From Basidiobolus meristosporus CBS 931.73 (Eukaryota; Basidiobolomycota; Basidiobolomycetes; Basidiobolales; Basidiobolaceae): a stretch of 64,000 nucleotides of DNA. Made by a program: the position numbers and the translations under genes. Positions 22,971 through 35,161 of the stretch are shown here, piece after piece (the first letter of the stretch is position 1; every line of letters starts with the position of its first letter). The notes below the pieces were generated by a model. That model searched no databases, was not told the origin of the DNA, and worked only from the letters and a program-made list of their open reading frames with translations. The stretch covers positions 1 through 64,000 of the forward strand of contig MCFE01000310.1 in NCBI GenBank assembly GCA_002104905.1. Reading direction: 5' to 3'.

Positions 22971-24073
22971 CTACTCGATCAGCGTTTTTGCATCAACTGG
23001 TTGAGCGAACATTGGCGGGTTTGCTGGGGTATTGAGCATCATATGTGCCAGGGCTAAATCCAGACTAAAGTCAGAGTCAGCATCAATCTCCTCATCCTCA
23101 TCGTCGTCCTCACTTATGTAGTCATAGAGGTCATATATCGAAGCGCGATACATATCTTCTTGGGTTTTGGTGGTGAGAAATTGAAGAAGGGATTCGACGT
23201 CGTGGGGAATGATAGCTCGCCAGAATCCGATTTGCATATACTTGGAAGGAACCTAGCTTTCGAGTCCGTATTTGGATTGGGGGTTCTGTCAGAATCGGTG
23301 TATGTCTGATTTGAGCGACCGTTGAGTGTGGCAAAGGTGAGGGCTCGGATTTGATCTTTGGTTATGTTGGCCTTGGTTTTATAAGCAGAAGTGTCCAGCA
23401 CTTTTCCTCTCTGATGTTGGTGATGGCTAGATCCGGACTCTTCCACCCGTTGGGTGAATGACAGCTCATCGGCTGGGTGCTCAATATGAAAAGCGGGGAT
23501 GCTGGAACTAGCCATAATCAGGGTGGGTGCCGATATTTTTCCCTTGCTTGTCTTCCTACTCAAGAATCTTAATTGTAGTTTGTCGGATATCATTTTCATT
23601 TTGGAGTTTTTTCGTGCCAGCGTTGGTTGGGTTGAATCGCTGCGCGGCTTGTCCTCTAATATAGACTTCGATCTAGGGGAGTCAGGAGGGACTATCTCAC
23701 AGTAATTATTGTTTTTTATCAATGTCTCATCGTAGGAGACGGAGCGCATGTTCTTTGGATTTTCAAAAGAAGCAGGTCCACTGGGGGATGAGTTTGGACG
23801 ATCTTTTGGTAATTTCGAGCGGTCACGCTTGGAAAAAATTCGTTGACCGCGAATTGTATCAGCCTTGGCTTTCAACGACATTGCTCTTGCAAGAAGTTCA
23901 GCAGTATTCAGGTGAATGCTAGTAGCTCCAAGGACGACATTTATACCAAATAGAAGGAAACTAGGCTTCTCAGAATACAATGTAGTAACAATGGATCGGG
24001 TGACTTGGAAGATTCGATAACCTCTGGAACAGCAATCAAGAACGGGTCTAACCCAAATCCGATCAGTGTCCAT
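22971..24073 (-). CDS. Orphan protein: basic N-terminal part, acidic C-terminus; frame change near 23255
   Basis: I do not recognise this gene. The first 270 codons from 24073 read MDTDRIWVRP..., then a basic Ser/Lys-rich middle (KADTIRGQRIFSKRDRSK; PDSPRSKSILEDKPRS; RKTSKGKISAPTL). A second frame, entered near 23255, gives a more protein-like end: IGFWRAIIPHDVESLLQFL, then YDLYDYISEDDDEDEEIDAD, and a helix LALAHMMLNTPANPP. The frames must be joined by a short intron (an AGCTAG acceptor is possible, but no good donor was found) or by a one-base indel. The earliest N-terminal stretch looks less coding-like and may be intron or leader. A phosphorylated nuclear or cytoplasmic regulator is possible but not shown. 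Confidence 0.5.
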
Positions 24074-24571
24074 TATGTATGTTTCAATTTCAAAGCTTCA
24101 AGCACGCACATGATCCCCTCCCCATCCAGCTGAGCTTCAAGTGCTCATTCTAAATCCAATTTTTTATATATGATGCCATCCCTTTCGAGCTAGCCATCCC
24201 TTTCGAACTAGCCATCCCTTTCAAACATGCTACCCATCATGTCTTGTAGGAGTCGTACGTCATTTAATGGGAGTCCAATGATGATATTAAATTGATGGTT
24301 TCATTCTCTACATGGTGGTCACAATACAGCCTGAGTACATCCATTCTACACTTAGTCAGAGTACATGCCACCTCTATGATAGTCTAGCCATTTGCGCTTT
24401 CCTTTGACTCGGTGCGGGAGTTACCCAACTGCTAATTCTAAATCTAATTTAAATCATTTCGAATCTATATTTATGCTCCAAACTAAACAGAATCAGGTGA
24501 CTTTTGTCATAAAGTTACTTAGAATGCTAGATATCGGTATGAGTGTTTGACTCTTATCTTTGGGCGTAAAC
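24074..24571. other. Divergent intergenic region
   Basis: Promoter region between the orphan gene (-) and the Mediator-like gene (+), with an 18-bp tandem repeat inside and no coding signal. Confidence 0.6.
24176..24229. repeat. 18-bp tandem repeat, three copies
   Basis: The unit CCATCCCTTTCGARCTAG starts at 24176, 24194 and 24212; the last copy is degenerate. 18 bp is exactly half of the 36-bp period seen at three other places in the window. Confidence 0.8.
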
Positions 24572-27500
24572 ATGTCACTGCAAACGATTTTGGTTGAAGC
24601 ATGGACGCGAAGATTAGTTCCTTCCGAAGTAAGATAAAACATCAATACTATATGCATTGAATCTGTCTTAGCTGACATTCCTTTTTTCAAAGTGGTTGAA
24701 GTTTACTAGATTGTACTTAGATCAAAACATTCAGGATGAGAATGTAGACAATGCCAAAGAATTGTGCGGTAATATGTATCGGACTACATCTTTTTAATGT
24801 CATTTGCTAACATTTAGGCTTTTGATAGATCTGCTTCTAAAATCTCTTCGCTCCTCTCCGACACCCAGTCCTATCTTATTGGAGTATCTCGAGGAAGCTC
24901 TTGCTTCTGAATCCTTGATATCTGGAGTTGTATTTTTAACCGTGCTCTCGGAAGAATACTCTAAATCTCTTTGTTTCGAGCCCACACAACTACGCGCGTT
25001 ACTTCCATTGATTGAGACCACCCTGGCTGAGCTGAATTTTAGACTGCTCTCCCTAGACGTTGATAGCAATGTATGGAAAGCACTTAGCAGCACTAGTGTT
25101 ATGCTTTGTCGCATCATACAGAACGTCGCCAGCTACACCTCCCATCTATCTGATCACAAACCCGGAGACGATAGTATAGTTGTCATGGACATAGACAAAC
25201 CCGACTTGGACATAGAAATGCCACAATTAGACGTAGCTGGAATTGAAGGTGGGATGGATTTGGAGCTTGCTTACACAACGCCTAGCGAGTCTATAGTGCC
25301 ACAAGAAGCAAGAGCACCTAAAGACATTGGCACCGCCACTCACATTGACGAGTCTCCCTGGCCAATTCAGGCGATCACCACCGACCTACCCACCGATTCT
25401 ATAGAAAGTCTAACATATGAAAATGCCGAGAAAGCAGCTTCATTGCTGAGCAACATTTTTGGAGACGAGAAGCTTCGCCCTATATTGTTGAAATATGTTG
25501 TGAAAGATATAGGTACATATCCATATTTGTTGTGCCAAGGAATTATCGAGACTGATACACTGTCATGCAGCAATGTGGGAAACACTTCGTTCTGCCATCC
25601 TGGAGACTCGTATCTCCCTCGGTGCACTGGGCGAAAGAATTACCAGGAGTCGACCTATGATGTCTCTAGCGTCATGCATACACCTTGTCTTGGATGACGG
25701 GGGTAACAAAGGCAGCAACACGTATTTGCAATACAACAACTTTCGCAATGAGAGTGATGGAAAATGCATCCCCTCATCGTCCTTATATTTCCTGGTATAT
25801 CATTTGGTGAGTAACATATCCCTGTAATCAAGTATACATCTCCCTTGACTTACTCTATGCTGATGCTGTTAGATGTATCGACGCCCTGTTTTGCCGGATA
25901 ATCTAGTCCTCTCAAGATTGCAGAAACTGCAAAGGCTCATGGTAACTATGGCCAATGTGCGCAAATGGGTAGATATTCCATACTGAATGATGTTTCATCT
26001 AATGGTAAAGGGCGACGATCAACTCTTCTATTTGGAGCTGTGGATGGCAGCACTTACGGGAATGGCCGAGTCGTGTCGGAACAAGGCGGCTGTCCGGCTA
26101 CAGCTTCTTTGGAAGAGCTTTATTCTGGTCAAGGTATTCATTCTTTAGTCCATGTCCGATTTCTGCCAACTCACATGTTATCAGCTTCCTGTGCTTATAT
26201 CCAAACTAGAGAGCTCAAGAGTCGAGAAAAGCGATGCTATCGACACACCAGCATCATCACAGGTTTGCCAAAATTCGTCTACCTCCTATTGCAGAGCAAG
26301 CAATAATTTGGTGATCTTTAGTCGATTGCGTTGGAGCATGCGCTGCGACACCTATCAGGCATGAAGGGGCTACTCAATTGTTGTCGCACATCCATTTCTG
26401 AAGAGTCAGATGCCAGCGAGCCGTAAGAGAACAAATTGCTAGAACACCCAATTTCACTTGAAATTTAAAAATCAAACCAGGCCAATACTAGGGGAGATAT
26501 TCAAGGTTTGCATCGAGAAAAATCTGATTGGGTCCGACCCAGTCTTTGGTGGTGTTGTAAGCCATCCGAAGCCATCCAGCGGAGCCTCTAGTGAAGTACT
26601 GATTCCTTTTTCGTGGAGTGTTCGGCAAGTGAGCTCTAATGTCGACCATTTGCATTTAGACCGTCGAAGCCTCTACTCAAATAATCCTCAACGATCCATC
26701 TAATGAGAATATCGAGCGTCTTGTTCTTACCACTCTGGCCCATTTCGAAAACCAAGACATCCATATCGACGTCATTAAAAAGGTAATGGCCTACTAGCAC
26801 TCGCACATAATACTCCTTTATGCATACTCATAATCCAATAGTTGATTGTTACATGGACAGAGAATAGCCAACTCAAGCCACTTGGATTCTTGTGTCAAAA
26901 TCTTATTGAAAACCCGCAGCTCCTGGACACGATAGTCTTGATGCAACATCCCAAGGACATACTAGCTGGGTTCGAAAAGTTCTGTAACAAATGGGGGTCC
27001 GATTCTTCCGAGCCGCGATCATCAGGAGATTACGAATCCTTTGGATACGCATTCATTCTTTTTGTGACAATCATTGAACGGTACAAGGTAACGTGGGTTT
27101 AGCCTGCCGTTCAATCATATCATTTGCTAATCCACCTTTGCAGTTACAATCTGAGCTCGAAAGTATACTCCAATTCCCTACTGGGTTTTCGCGCTCGTGG
27201 TTTCTGAAATCCTCCACTTCCTTGTTTTCGAATTCTTCGTCGACGGAAAATGGGCGCATTGGAGAGTGGATCGATGCTCTCTTTGTTAAAAAGGAACTCA
27301 AAGACGATTTCATCTGGTACGTTCGATTCAAAGGGATCTTAAGGGAGTATTGTTCGTAATCCATCATTCCAGTCAATATTCTCCACAAGATATCCTCAGT
27401 TTGATGCCGCTGATCTTTGAGGCCTCTCTTGATGCATGTGACGCGCAGATATTAAATTTCGATGCACTAGTCGAATCATTCGAGCTTCTGCTTCAACCAG

Positions 27501-28638
27501 CCACTTCATTCTCGGCAATCGGGGTAGTTCTCTATCTATGTGAGGAACTGACGCGCTCTAGGTAAATACAAATGCGTTTCCATTTGGGTGTTCGATTTGC
27601 TTTAATTTTTCAAATGGCCGTTCTACAGACAAAATCCGCTACTAGTGCCTGACATTTTGAAGGCTCTACTTCTGAATGATAAATTCCCGTCTCACGTGCT
27701 TCGGGCCATTTCTGAGCGAGTAACCGCTGCCATCGGGACAAGTATTGAAATTGAAACTCAACTATGGAAAGTCAAAGAAAAGATAATGCTTACAGTCGGG
27801 GATATTGGTAAGGGTTTGACTAGTTACGCTGGATTCAACGGGATATTCTAACTCTTGAATTTTCAGCCATCGCGGAGACTTTGCACAATCCTGGTTCTAC
27901 TTTCAAAAGATTCCGACAAGCGTTTGAGGCGATTGTCCAAACCGGAAGATGCAAGTTCGTCAAGTCCAATTCGTGGGATTTATCCAGAATCCACCATCTT
28001 GACATCGATCTATTCCGGGATGCTCTTGAGTTTGGTGGCCCGAGACTCTTTGTTCGAACCATTGTGCAGGTACGTTCATTCATGATCTTGCCAGTCGCAA
28101 ACATGCCATGTGTTAAGCTATTTACGTATAGGAAATGGTCCAAGCAAGCAACACCAAAGGGGCTCTACGTTCAGGCAAGTCACAGCGATAGTAATGATAG
28201 TTGTGTATCCAGACATACTAATAGTGTACTGTGTATACAGCTGAGTTAGGGGCATCCTTAATCACCACCCTACTGGTAAATAGTAACAAATATTTGTTAC
28301 AACCAGCAAATCTCTTTACTCTTTTGTTGCTGGATATCACACCCAATGTGGTACTCACAGATTTGAAGATGTATAACCAAGGCTATATGTTTGGTTGGTT
28401 TATTATGCTCACGATAGTTCTCATGGAGGAGGAAGTGGTGATTCCCGAAATGCATCAGAACGTCGTGGAGATATTCATCGTGCGCATGCTGAAGTTCGTT
28501 AAACAGTACGGAATGGCAGATTTGAATACCTTCCAAAAGTCACTTTCCTCCCACCCTCTCTCTGGGTTCTTTGATGGAATGTTGTCGAATCGTGAGGTTT
28601 TTGTTAGATATCCTCGCACAAAATCACACTTCACGTGA
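24572..28638 (+). CDS. Mediator complex subunit 5 (Med5/Nut1)-like, about 15-20 exons
   Basis: Large helical protein, probably the Mediator tail subunit Med5, which links activators to RNA polymerase II. The start is MSLQTILVEAWTRRLVPSE, followed after an intron by WLKFTRLYLDQNI. Next come LLIDLLLKSLRSSPTPSPIL and LEYLEEALASES, the usual Med5 opening of short helices with a 'PSP..L..Y' pattern. Later exons include RLQLLWKSFILVKLPVLISKL, similar to the Med5 'W..F...KLP.LI' segment, and a C-terminal part beginning FGGPRLFVRTIVQEMVQA and ending YPRTKSHFT. A clear intron near 25510-25565 joins VKDI to MWETLRSAI. No enzymatic motif is present. The assignment rests on pattern likeness, so Med5 is tentative; another HEAT-like scaffold is the alternative. 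Confidence 0.55.
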
Positions 28639-29147
28639 TGGAGTATATCATGTGTAAATATGATAAGCCTCACGATTTGTAAATTTTTCATGGCTGTTTC
28701 TCCTTCACACTCGGATGCTCTTTACTTCAAACGGCGTGATAGGCTCGAGAATAAATTATTAAGACGTCCCATATGAAACCACCTCCTGATGAAATTGTCC
28801 GTCATTCTCGTCTACCCGAGAAGTCAGAATAGACTGACTGCCTCGGGAATATTAGGGCCAACCAGATATTAACCCGAGCCTCAATTCCTAGTAGACGGAT
28901 TCCAATCAGTCCTTCTAACATTGTTACAGTTACACACACGAGAAACCTACTTGTATCAAGTCCGGTAGCTTTTCACTTTTAACTCACAGATTCGCCAGAT
29001 CAACCCTCAAAACACCGCGCCACAAACACCTATACGACCTCGACAGCTGGTGCATCTGGGGTTTCCTCCTTTGGTAATCATCTTTATATCTTTGTGGAGC
29101 TTGGAATATCCGGTATCTAGGGAGAGCTGATTCAATACCAGTGGCAT
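28639..29147. other. Intergenic region
   Basis: 3' flank of the Mediator-like gene and promoter of the lyase gene. No coding signal, repeat or RNA seen. Confidence 0.5.
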
Positions 29148-30575
29148 ATGAAAGCACTGAAATTGGGAATAGCTTTTATACTGGCGCTTATACAGGCAGC
29201 TTACTCCCAAGACACTGTATTCTCTCATGTAAGTATCAATTCTCAGATCCTGGCGGAAAACAAGGCTCAGAAGGAAGCATACGATCAAGGTCTACAGGAC
29301 GCTTTCTTCACCCTTAAAAAGTTGGCCGATAAGGCCATTCTGAATAACTCCGTCTACACTGTGACCAACAAGAGTGTTCTCGCACCCAGTAACGACCCTC
29401 ACGACTACCTCTCGTTGGCCAGATACTTCTGGCCTAATAGCAACTCGCCAGATGGCCTACCATACATCCGCCGCGATGGATACATCAACCCTGAAATCGA
29501 GTTGGTGGCCGACTACAAGTTGTTCCGTACTCTGGTAATTTCCCCTTGATCAGTTGTGTTCTAGTATCGAGAACTAACGGGGCTTGCTGTAGGTACGAGA
29601 GGTCCAGGTCCTGGGCTTAAGCTATTACTTCTTTGAAAACGACACATACGCTGTCAAGGCGATTAGCCGTCTAAGAACATGGTTCCTGGATAATTCCACT
29701 CGGATGAATCCTCATCTACAGTTCGGCTCATTCATCAAGGGACAAACGGAAGGACGTCGTACGGGAATCATCGATCTTAGCCCAATACACGAAATATTTG
29801 ATGTAATACCATACTTGCAAAGCTCTCGTTTCTGGTTGTCGTCAGATTCTGAAGGATTTAAAAACTGGCTACTGGCGTATCTGAATTGGTTGGATAGCAG
29901 TGAGCACGGGTTGCTGGAAAGAACCTCGCAAAATAATCACGGTATGCCAGTCACACTTTCCGATGAATTCGAGTCACTGGCCCTAAACATAGTCCTCTAG
30001 CTACCTATTTTGACTGCCAGTACATTTCGATCGCGATCTTTCTTAATCGCAAGGATCTGGCCATCAGGGTGGCCCAAAATGCTACCTTGGCGCGTATCTC
30101 CTCCCAGATAGCTTTGGACGGATCGCAGCCACATGAAACTGCACGTGTGGCCTCATGGTTCTACTCGGTCTTCAACCTCAACGGGTTAATGCTGCTGGCC
30201 ACTCTGGCATCTAGAGTGGGGGTGGACCTGTGGCATTTTGAAACGTCCGACGGTCGCAGCATCCGCAAAGCAATAGACTACCTCCTGCCCTATGCCCGGG
30301 ATCCGCAGAAATGGCCGTTCGCTAATGTAGGCGGATTTAATTCCACAGTCCTGTACGCCAAGAGCCTACAGACTGCCTACCTAGTCTATCAAAACCCTGA
30401 ATATCTTAAGGCCTCCAATGACCTACTTGCTGGCTATCACACCAACCACAATTTCACGCGGCTCTTTCAACCCTACAAAATGTTTCACCAGGCAGAGAGT
30501 TCAGCCAGCACACTCAATCAGGTCGTACTGACGGTGTCTTGGATTACTACTTTTATCTGCCTTCACCACCTCTGA
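29148..30575 (+). CDS. Secreted alginate-lyase-fold protein
   Basis: Predicted secreted polysaccharide lyase-like protein with an (alpha/alpha)-toroid alginate-lyase domain. The signal peptide is MKALKLGIAFILALIQAAYS. Conserved features: DYLSLARYFWPN, PYIRRDGYINPE, the arch EGRRTGIIDL, and, across an intron at about 29941-30000, NNHATYFDCQ, the Asn-His...Tyr motif that forms the lyase active site in this family. Further on are GSQPHETARVASW and a second conserved region with YLLPYARDP. Two introns (near 29535 and 29941). Family members cleave uronic-acid polymers by beta-elimination; the fungal substrate is unknown (alginate is unlikely on land, so a bacterial or own-wall polyuronate is a guess). 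Length about 430 aa. Confidence 0.8.
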
Positions 30576-30843
30576 GGCTCGTTTTCTGAAGCTCATTCCC
30601 ATATCATATACTGTCTCCCCTGTACTATACTATGTTTATGCTCGATAAAGTAGCCCCTGATTGCAAGATATATGCATCAAATTCACGAGGTCTAGATGAA
30701 ACGCATACACCTACCTTTGGAGCTGGAAATACCGCTCTGTTGAGGCTGGGTGTACTTGATCAACAGGTAGGTGTAGCGGATCGCACATGCGCGCTCTTGT
30801 AGATCCATTCACGGAGGTTTAAATACGCCGCCCGTCACATCCG
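30576..30843. other. Short intergenic region
   Basis: Spacer between two co-directional secretory-pathway genes. An unrelated GATAAA-like run near 30640 might serve as a poly(A) signal; nothing else is seen. Confidence 0.4.
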
Positions 30844-32822
30844 ATGCAGATCGATTTTTCTCTACTGGATGTTCATAGAGTAATGCCATCCATTTCTCAC
30901 ATCCTCTTTGCCACTCTTTTGGTTTTCTCTCAATTTTGGAATAGAATCGAGGCTAGTGACTGCCAATACTTGCGTGAGTCCTTTTATCCAAGCCTGCTTG
31001 GCCCCTCGGACTGGTACAACAAACGGGGCTGGTCGGACTCATCAAACCTGGATTGTTGTAATTGGTTTGGTGTTGTTTGTAAGCATGATCGTGTGGAACA
31101 AATGTAAGTGCAGCGGTGGCAATGGTTTCGAGGGCAATGGTTTCGAGGCATCCAGCTAAATCTGGTTTAGAATGTTCGTCGACAACAACCTTGGTGGCAC
31201 TTTACCCAAGGATATAGGGCAGCTGAAATCTCTAAAAGTGCTGTTGGTATGATTCTTGATCATCAACAAATCCTCCATTCTTACACAAATCACCATCACA
31301 GCTCCCTGATCAACACTCGAATATCTGGTACTATTCCAGCCTCAGTCGGGTCCTTGCATCGATTAAGAGTATTGTAAGTCTGGAAAGTTCCCTTCGACTG
31401 GTGTTTCTCTAATCCATTTCTTCCAACTCCAGCTCTATCTTTCGTTCTCGATTCGTTGGCTCGGTGCCTAAGGAGTTGTTCCAGTTACCCCTTCGATACG
31501 TGTAAGCCCAAAATTCCCGCGCCTAGTCTTGATTAACTTCTCACATTGTCCCCAGCAACTTGAATGAGAACAAGCTCGAGGGAAGCATTCCGTCCACCAT
31601 CAGCAACCTCCGAATCTCATCATACATGTAGTCCATCTTTCTTATCAATTTCAACTGGCTATATGCTAACGGGCTTGAATATTTCAGTGGCCTGCGTGGT
31701 AACAATTTTACTGGGCCCATCCCTAACATCCAGTTGGTCAATGAAACTGCGCATTGCGATCTGGGAGGGACCAACAAGTGGTCATGTAAGGCACCAAAGG
31801 TGCCGACAACCTGCACTGGCATAGGGGACTTGAAAACATGCGACTGTACGTGCTCCGTCATCAGTAACTGTCAATCATGCCTGTCATCTCATTTCCATTA
31901 CTAGTGATGGCGACTCCTTCCGACCAGTCCCCCACGGCTTCTGGCTCAGCCACCGCAGCCTCTGATAGCTCGAATAGCCTAAAAAATATAATCATTGGCA
32001 TGTCCTTGCTGGGCGGGGTGATAGTGATAGCCATCATTACCCTGCTGATTACCTGGAGACGGAAAAAACGTAGAGATAGAAGTATGGTTTCTTTCATTGC
32101 CACCAGCGTGGGTATAGCGGTGACTAATCCTAAAGCGTTTGATCGTAGGGGCGATCGCTCAAGGAAAAGAGAGGATGCAGGAAGATCCCTCACCGCAGCA
32201 GCTTGAGACCGCCCAGGAAGCTGACTTACAGAGAGATATGGACTCAGTCATAGGCATCGCCTCCACCTCCAAAGTGGTACCTGAAGCAAGCGCTCCTCAG
32301 CCAATATTGGATCCCGCCTTCAACGAGCCTAAACACAAGGGCCTCCTGGGATTTTTCATGCCGCTACCATTTATGAATGCACGAAATAGGTCGAAGTCAA
32401 ACGAGGAGTCAATGTCGGAGATCCCACCTAGGCCTTCTCCGAACCCTCAACGAAGATCGATAATCAACCCTAGCTTCTGGAAACAACGGAAGTCGTCTTC
32501 CTCAGCAAGTAGAAATCTGAAGAACAAGCCTCCTCCTATCAAGATCGTACCATTGGAAGATCTGCAAGGAGTGAATTCCGCACCCACATCTCCTCGGACC
32601 CCTCATACTAAAGCCAGTAGAGGCTCCTTCTCAGCCCCTCCATCCCCTAAATTACAGAACAAGGTGCCGCGCATACCATACGACCCGCCAGTGTCCCCCA
32701 TATTCGAAAAATACTTGGCCGAGGCATCCAAGCCTGTGCCGCCACTTACTTCACTTCACATATCTACTGGGCAAGTACAATACCCGAAAGACAAAAAGTG
32801 GAGTCAGTTCAAATTAAAATAA
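30844..32822 (+). CDS. Single-pass membrane LRR protein (plant receptor-like), one LRR per exon
   Basis: Extracellular leucine-rich-repeat protein with one transmembrane helix and a cytoplasmic tail but no kinase. The second Met (30883, MPSISHILFATLLVF...) starts a better signal peptide than the first. An N-terminal cap follows with the plant-like pattern W...CCNWFGVVC (about residues 60-80). The LRRs are NNLGGTLPKDIGQLKSLKVL, ISGTIPASVGSLHRLRV, FVGSVPKELFQL, LEGSIPSTISNL and FTGPIPNI, of the plant-specific xxGxIPxx type. Each sits in its own exon of about 70 nt with introns in the same phase. The TM helix is NIIIGMSLLGGVIVIAIITLLIT, followed by RRKKRR. The tail (about 200 aa) is rich in Pro/Ser with many SP/TP sites (SAPTSPRTP, SAPPSPK, PPVSPIF) that could recruit SH3 or kinase partners. 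Confidence 0.82.
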
Positions 32823-32942
32823 CCATTGCATGTCCACAGTTAACCAAGTTAACCGTAGATTAAAATGACCCATTCACATTTATTGCGCATTTCTCATTCA
32901 ATACTCCATGTCTGTCGGGCTCCAACGGATTCTATAAAGATG

Positions 32943-34168
32943 TTAGTTACCACGAACCAACGTGACCATCACCGTGATGTCGTCGATTTTCCTATAGATG
33001 GCTGTTAGATACTGCATATGAGAAGGTGGCCATCTCGACATACCCGCCAATGGTGTTTTGGGCGCCGGCCGCACGTGCTCCCCTGGCCCATGGAGAAACC
33101 CGTCTATTGTCCATTGCCAACCGTCGCGCAACGAAAGTCAACGTTTCGGCCAACTTCTGCACCCCATTTGAGATCTCTTCGTCTTTGGAGTTCTCTCTGA
33201 ACTCTTTCAGCTCGCTTTTGAACATCTTCATTACAGAAACGGTGTCCTTATCGTACACATTGTCAAAGTATCCATCGGTGCCCAAAATCACCACGTCATT
33301 ATCTTCTAGTTGATGCGAGCCACGAAACGCCTTAGATGGTTCATCCAAGCAGTAGCTGTCGCGATTTGGATGCTCTTTAGGAAGCACCGTAAGCTGGTAA
33401 GGGCAATTGAAATAATGCTGTTGTTCTTTTGAACGGTACAGCACTTGGTCATCACGAATAATTAAATAAGAGGAGTCTCCGAGGGATGCAGACTCCATAT
33501 TGCCAGTGGTTTTGGAGAGTCCTAAGAGGCAGGCAGTACTACTCCCTAAGATATACAAGCCTCAGCGTCCCGCCACTTATAAGTTTGGGTTGAACAATAT
33601 GTACCAGCATAGACCTTCTCCTCCTGAACCAATTTCTCGTACGCTTGCGATAGTATATCCCCTGGGTGAAGTGAGTTATCCACTGCCGAGTCCGCTATTA
33701 TGCCGCAATTGTTCATGAGGGTCCAAGAAAATATGGCCGGGTCTACACCTGACTTGAGATTGAAAAAATCTGGGTTTTAGACTTTGAGAATGGACAGTAA
33801 AAAGCTAGAAAGCTTCAAGGGATATAACCTCAACCCAACCGCCTACGCCGTCGGCAACCCCTTAAATCATCGACATAAACGAGCCGTTAGTTGGTTTCGC
33901 GTTCAGAAGTTTATCCTACCCAAAACGCCACGGCCATACCTAGAATTGTACGACTCCTCGTGGAAGCTTCAAAGAAGGCGTCTTCTCCTGCATCTACTTT
34001 GCCAGGCAATTCCGGGGTTTTAGTAGGGCTCATGCCGAGTCTGGGCGCCAACGAGGCTTGAGAGTTCTTTATGGCTCTTGGGATTTTGGGCAGCCAGCTA
34101 CTCCCCACGAAGTATCGGAAAGTTGGCGTTTTCATGGAGGTTCGAAGCAACTTGATACCAATTCCCAC
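32943..34168 (-). CDS. PTC7: Mitochondrial-type PP2C protein phosphatase (PTC7-like)
   Basis: Metal-dependent Ser/Thr phosphatase of the Ptc7/PPTC7 group, which in yeast regulates coenzyme Q synthesis and mitophagy. The N-terminal exon (34168 downward) is rich in Lys/Arg with few acids (MGIGIKLLRTSMKTPTFRYF), fitting a mitochondrial presequence. It is followed by GEDAFFEA and, across an intron, GVADGVGGW, the hallmark metal-binding loop. Then GVDPAIFSWTLMNNC, AYEKLVQEEKVYAG, GSSTACLLGL, LGDSSYLIIRD, FNCPYQL, LGTDGYFDN (a second metal-binding Asp) and finally GGKIDDITVMV after a 51-nt intron. All motifs are in order. It is convergent with the LRR gene. Confidence 0.9.
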
Positions 34169-34349
34169 ACCTACTCAACTGAAGATTTACCAAAAGTTTG
34201 AGCGAACCCAGTGATGTCAATGGAGATTGATTTGGATAAATCAACCAAAAAATCCACCCAATTGAGAGTGACTCGATAGTTGTCACTGGCGAGGCTGAGA
34301 TATGCCCCATAGCTCAGTTATGTGAGAGCTATCTGTATCAACTAAAGCT

Positions 34350-34907
34350 ATGACGTTGGTTCCGGTGCCCAAAGCTTCCAGGGGGACAAAGAGGTAGCCG
34401 AGAGCTCTTTGATAGTCAAGAGCATGCTACAGGATCTTGGTATTTCTGATATGCCTTTGCCTTTGCCAAACGTTACAGAGGCTGTTCTTGGTAAGGTTAG
34501 TCACACCTTTTGCACTGCTAGGGTGTGTACAAGTTGCCTTGGAATGTAGCATACGTTCACAGGTTATTGAGTATTGCGAGCATTACCGGAACGGTACCGA
34601 GGCTTTTACCGGAGTTGAGCTGAGGGAGATGGTCGTAAGCGAATGGGATCAAGCTTTCCTCAAGGCAGATTACGGGCTGTTAATGGGGGTTATTGAGGCA
34701 GCTTCGTATCTCAATATCGAGCCTTTGTGGTATGCCCAAGCGAACAACCCTCTTGAAATGAGAAAGCTTACTTGATATTTACTATCTCTAATAGTGGTGT
34801 TGGTTGTAGAACTCTTGCTGACATAATCCATGGTCGAACACCCCAAGAGTTTCGGAAGATCCTCAGGATCGAACTTGAACCCTTGGAGGTGCCTGATGAT
34901 GAATAAG
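34350..34907 (+). CDS. Divergent SKP1-like protein with a frame problem at the start
   Basis: Adaptor-like protein of the SCF ubiquitin ligase family. The spliced reading gives DKEVAESSLIVKSMLQDLG, then LPLPNVTEAVLGK, VIEYCEHYRNG, SEWDQAFLKADYGLLMGVI, AASYLNIEPL and TLADIIHGRTPQEFRKIL, the order of the SKP1 POZ and C-terminal helices. It ends LEVPDDE, without the usual WCE-containing last helix that touches F-boxes. The start is odd: ATG at 34350 gives MTLV, but SGAQSF, which precedes the conserved DKEVAES, lies in a different frame with TAA just upstream. One missing base would join them. Two introns (about 34495-34561 and 34728-34792). It is either a paralogue with an unrecognised first exon, a decaying copy, or a sequence with one indel error. 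Confidence 0.65.
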
Positions 34908-35161
34908 CGGCAATTCTTGTGGAATGGAATGCATGACTCCAAATATCCCTTCAGGAAGCTTTTACCTGACCAAAACTCACCATCAATCTCTCGCAAATAT
35001 GCAGCATTACTATATATGCTCACGGTCACTGCCTTCATATTTAGTAGGAGTCAAGTCACATCACAATTCGTTGATCAAGTTTAAAAAATCTGGGTTGTTC
35101 GAATCCGATTCCACTTGCAAATAAACTACCCTAATTCGCCCGAAGATACCCACACCACACA

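Noticed and set aside
34303-34385. tRNA-like D-arm (TAGCTCAGTT...GAGAGC)
   Set aside because: No matching anticodon stem, T-arm or acceptor pairing, and the region runs into the SKP1-like coding sequence.
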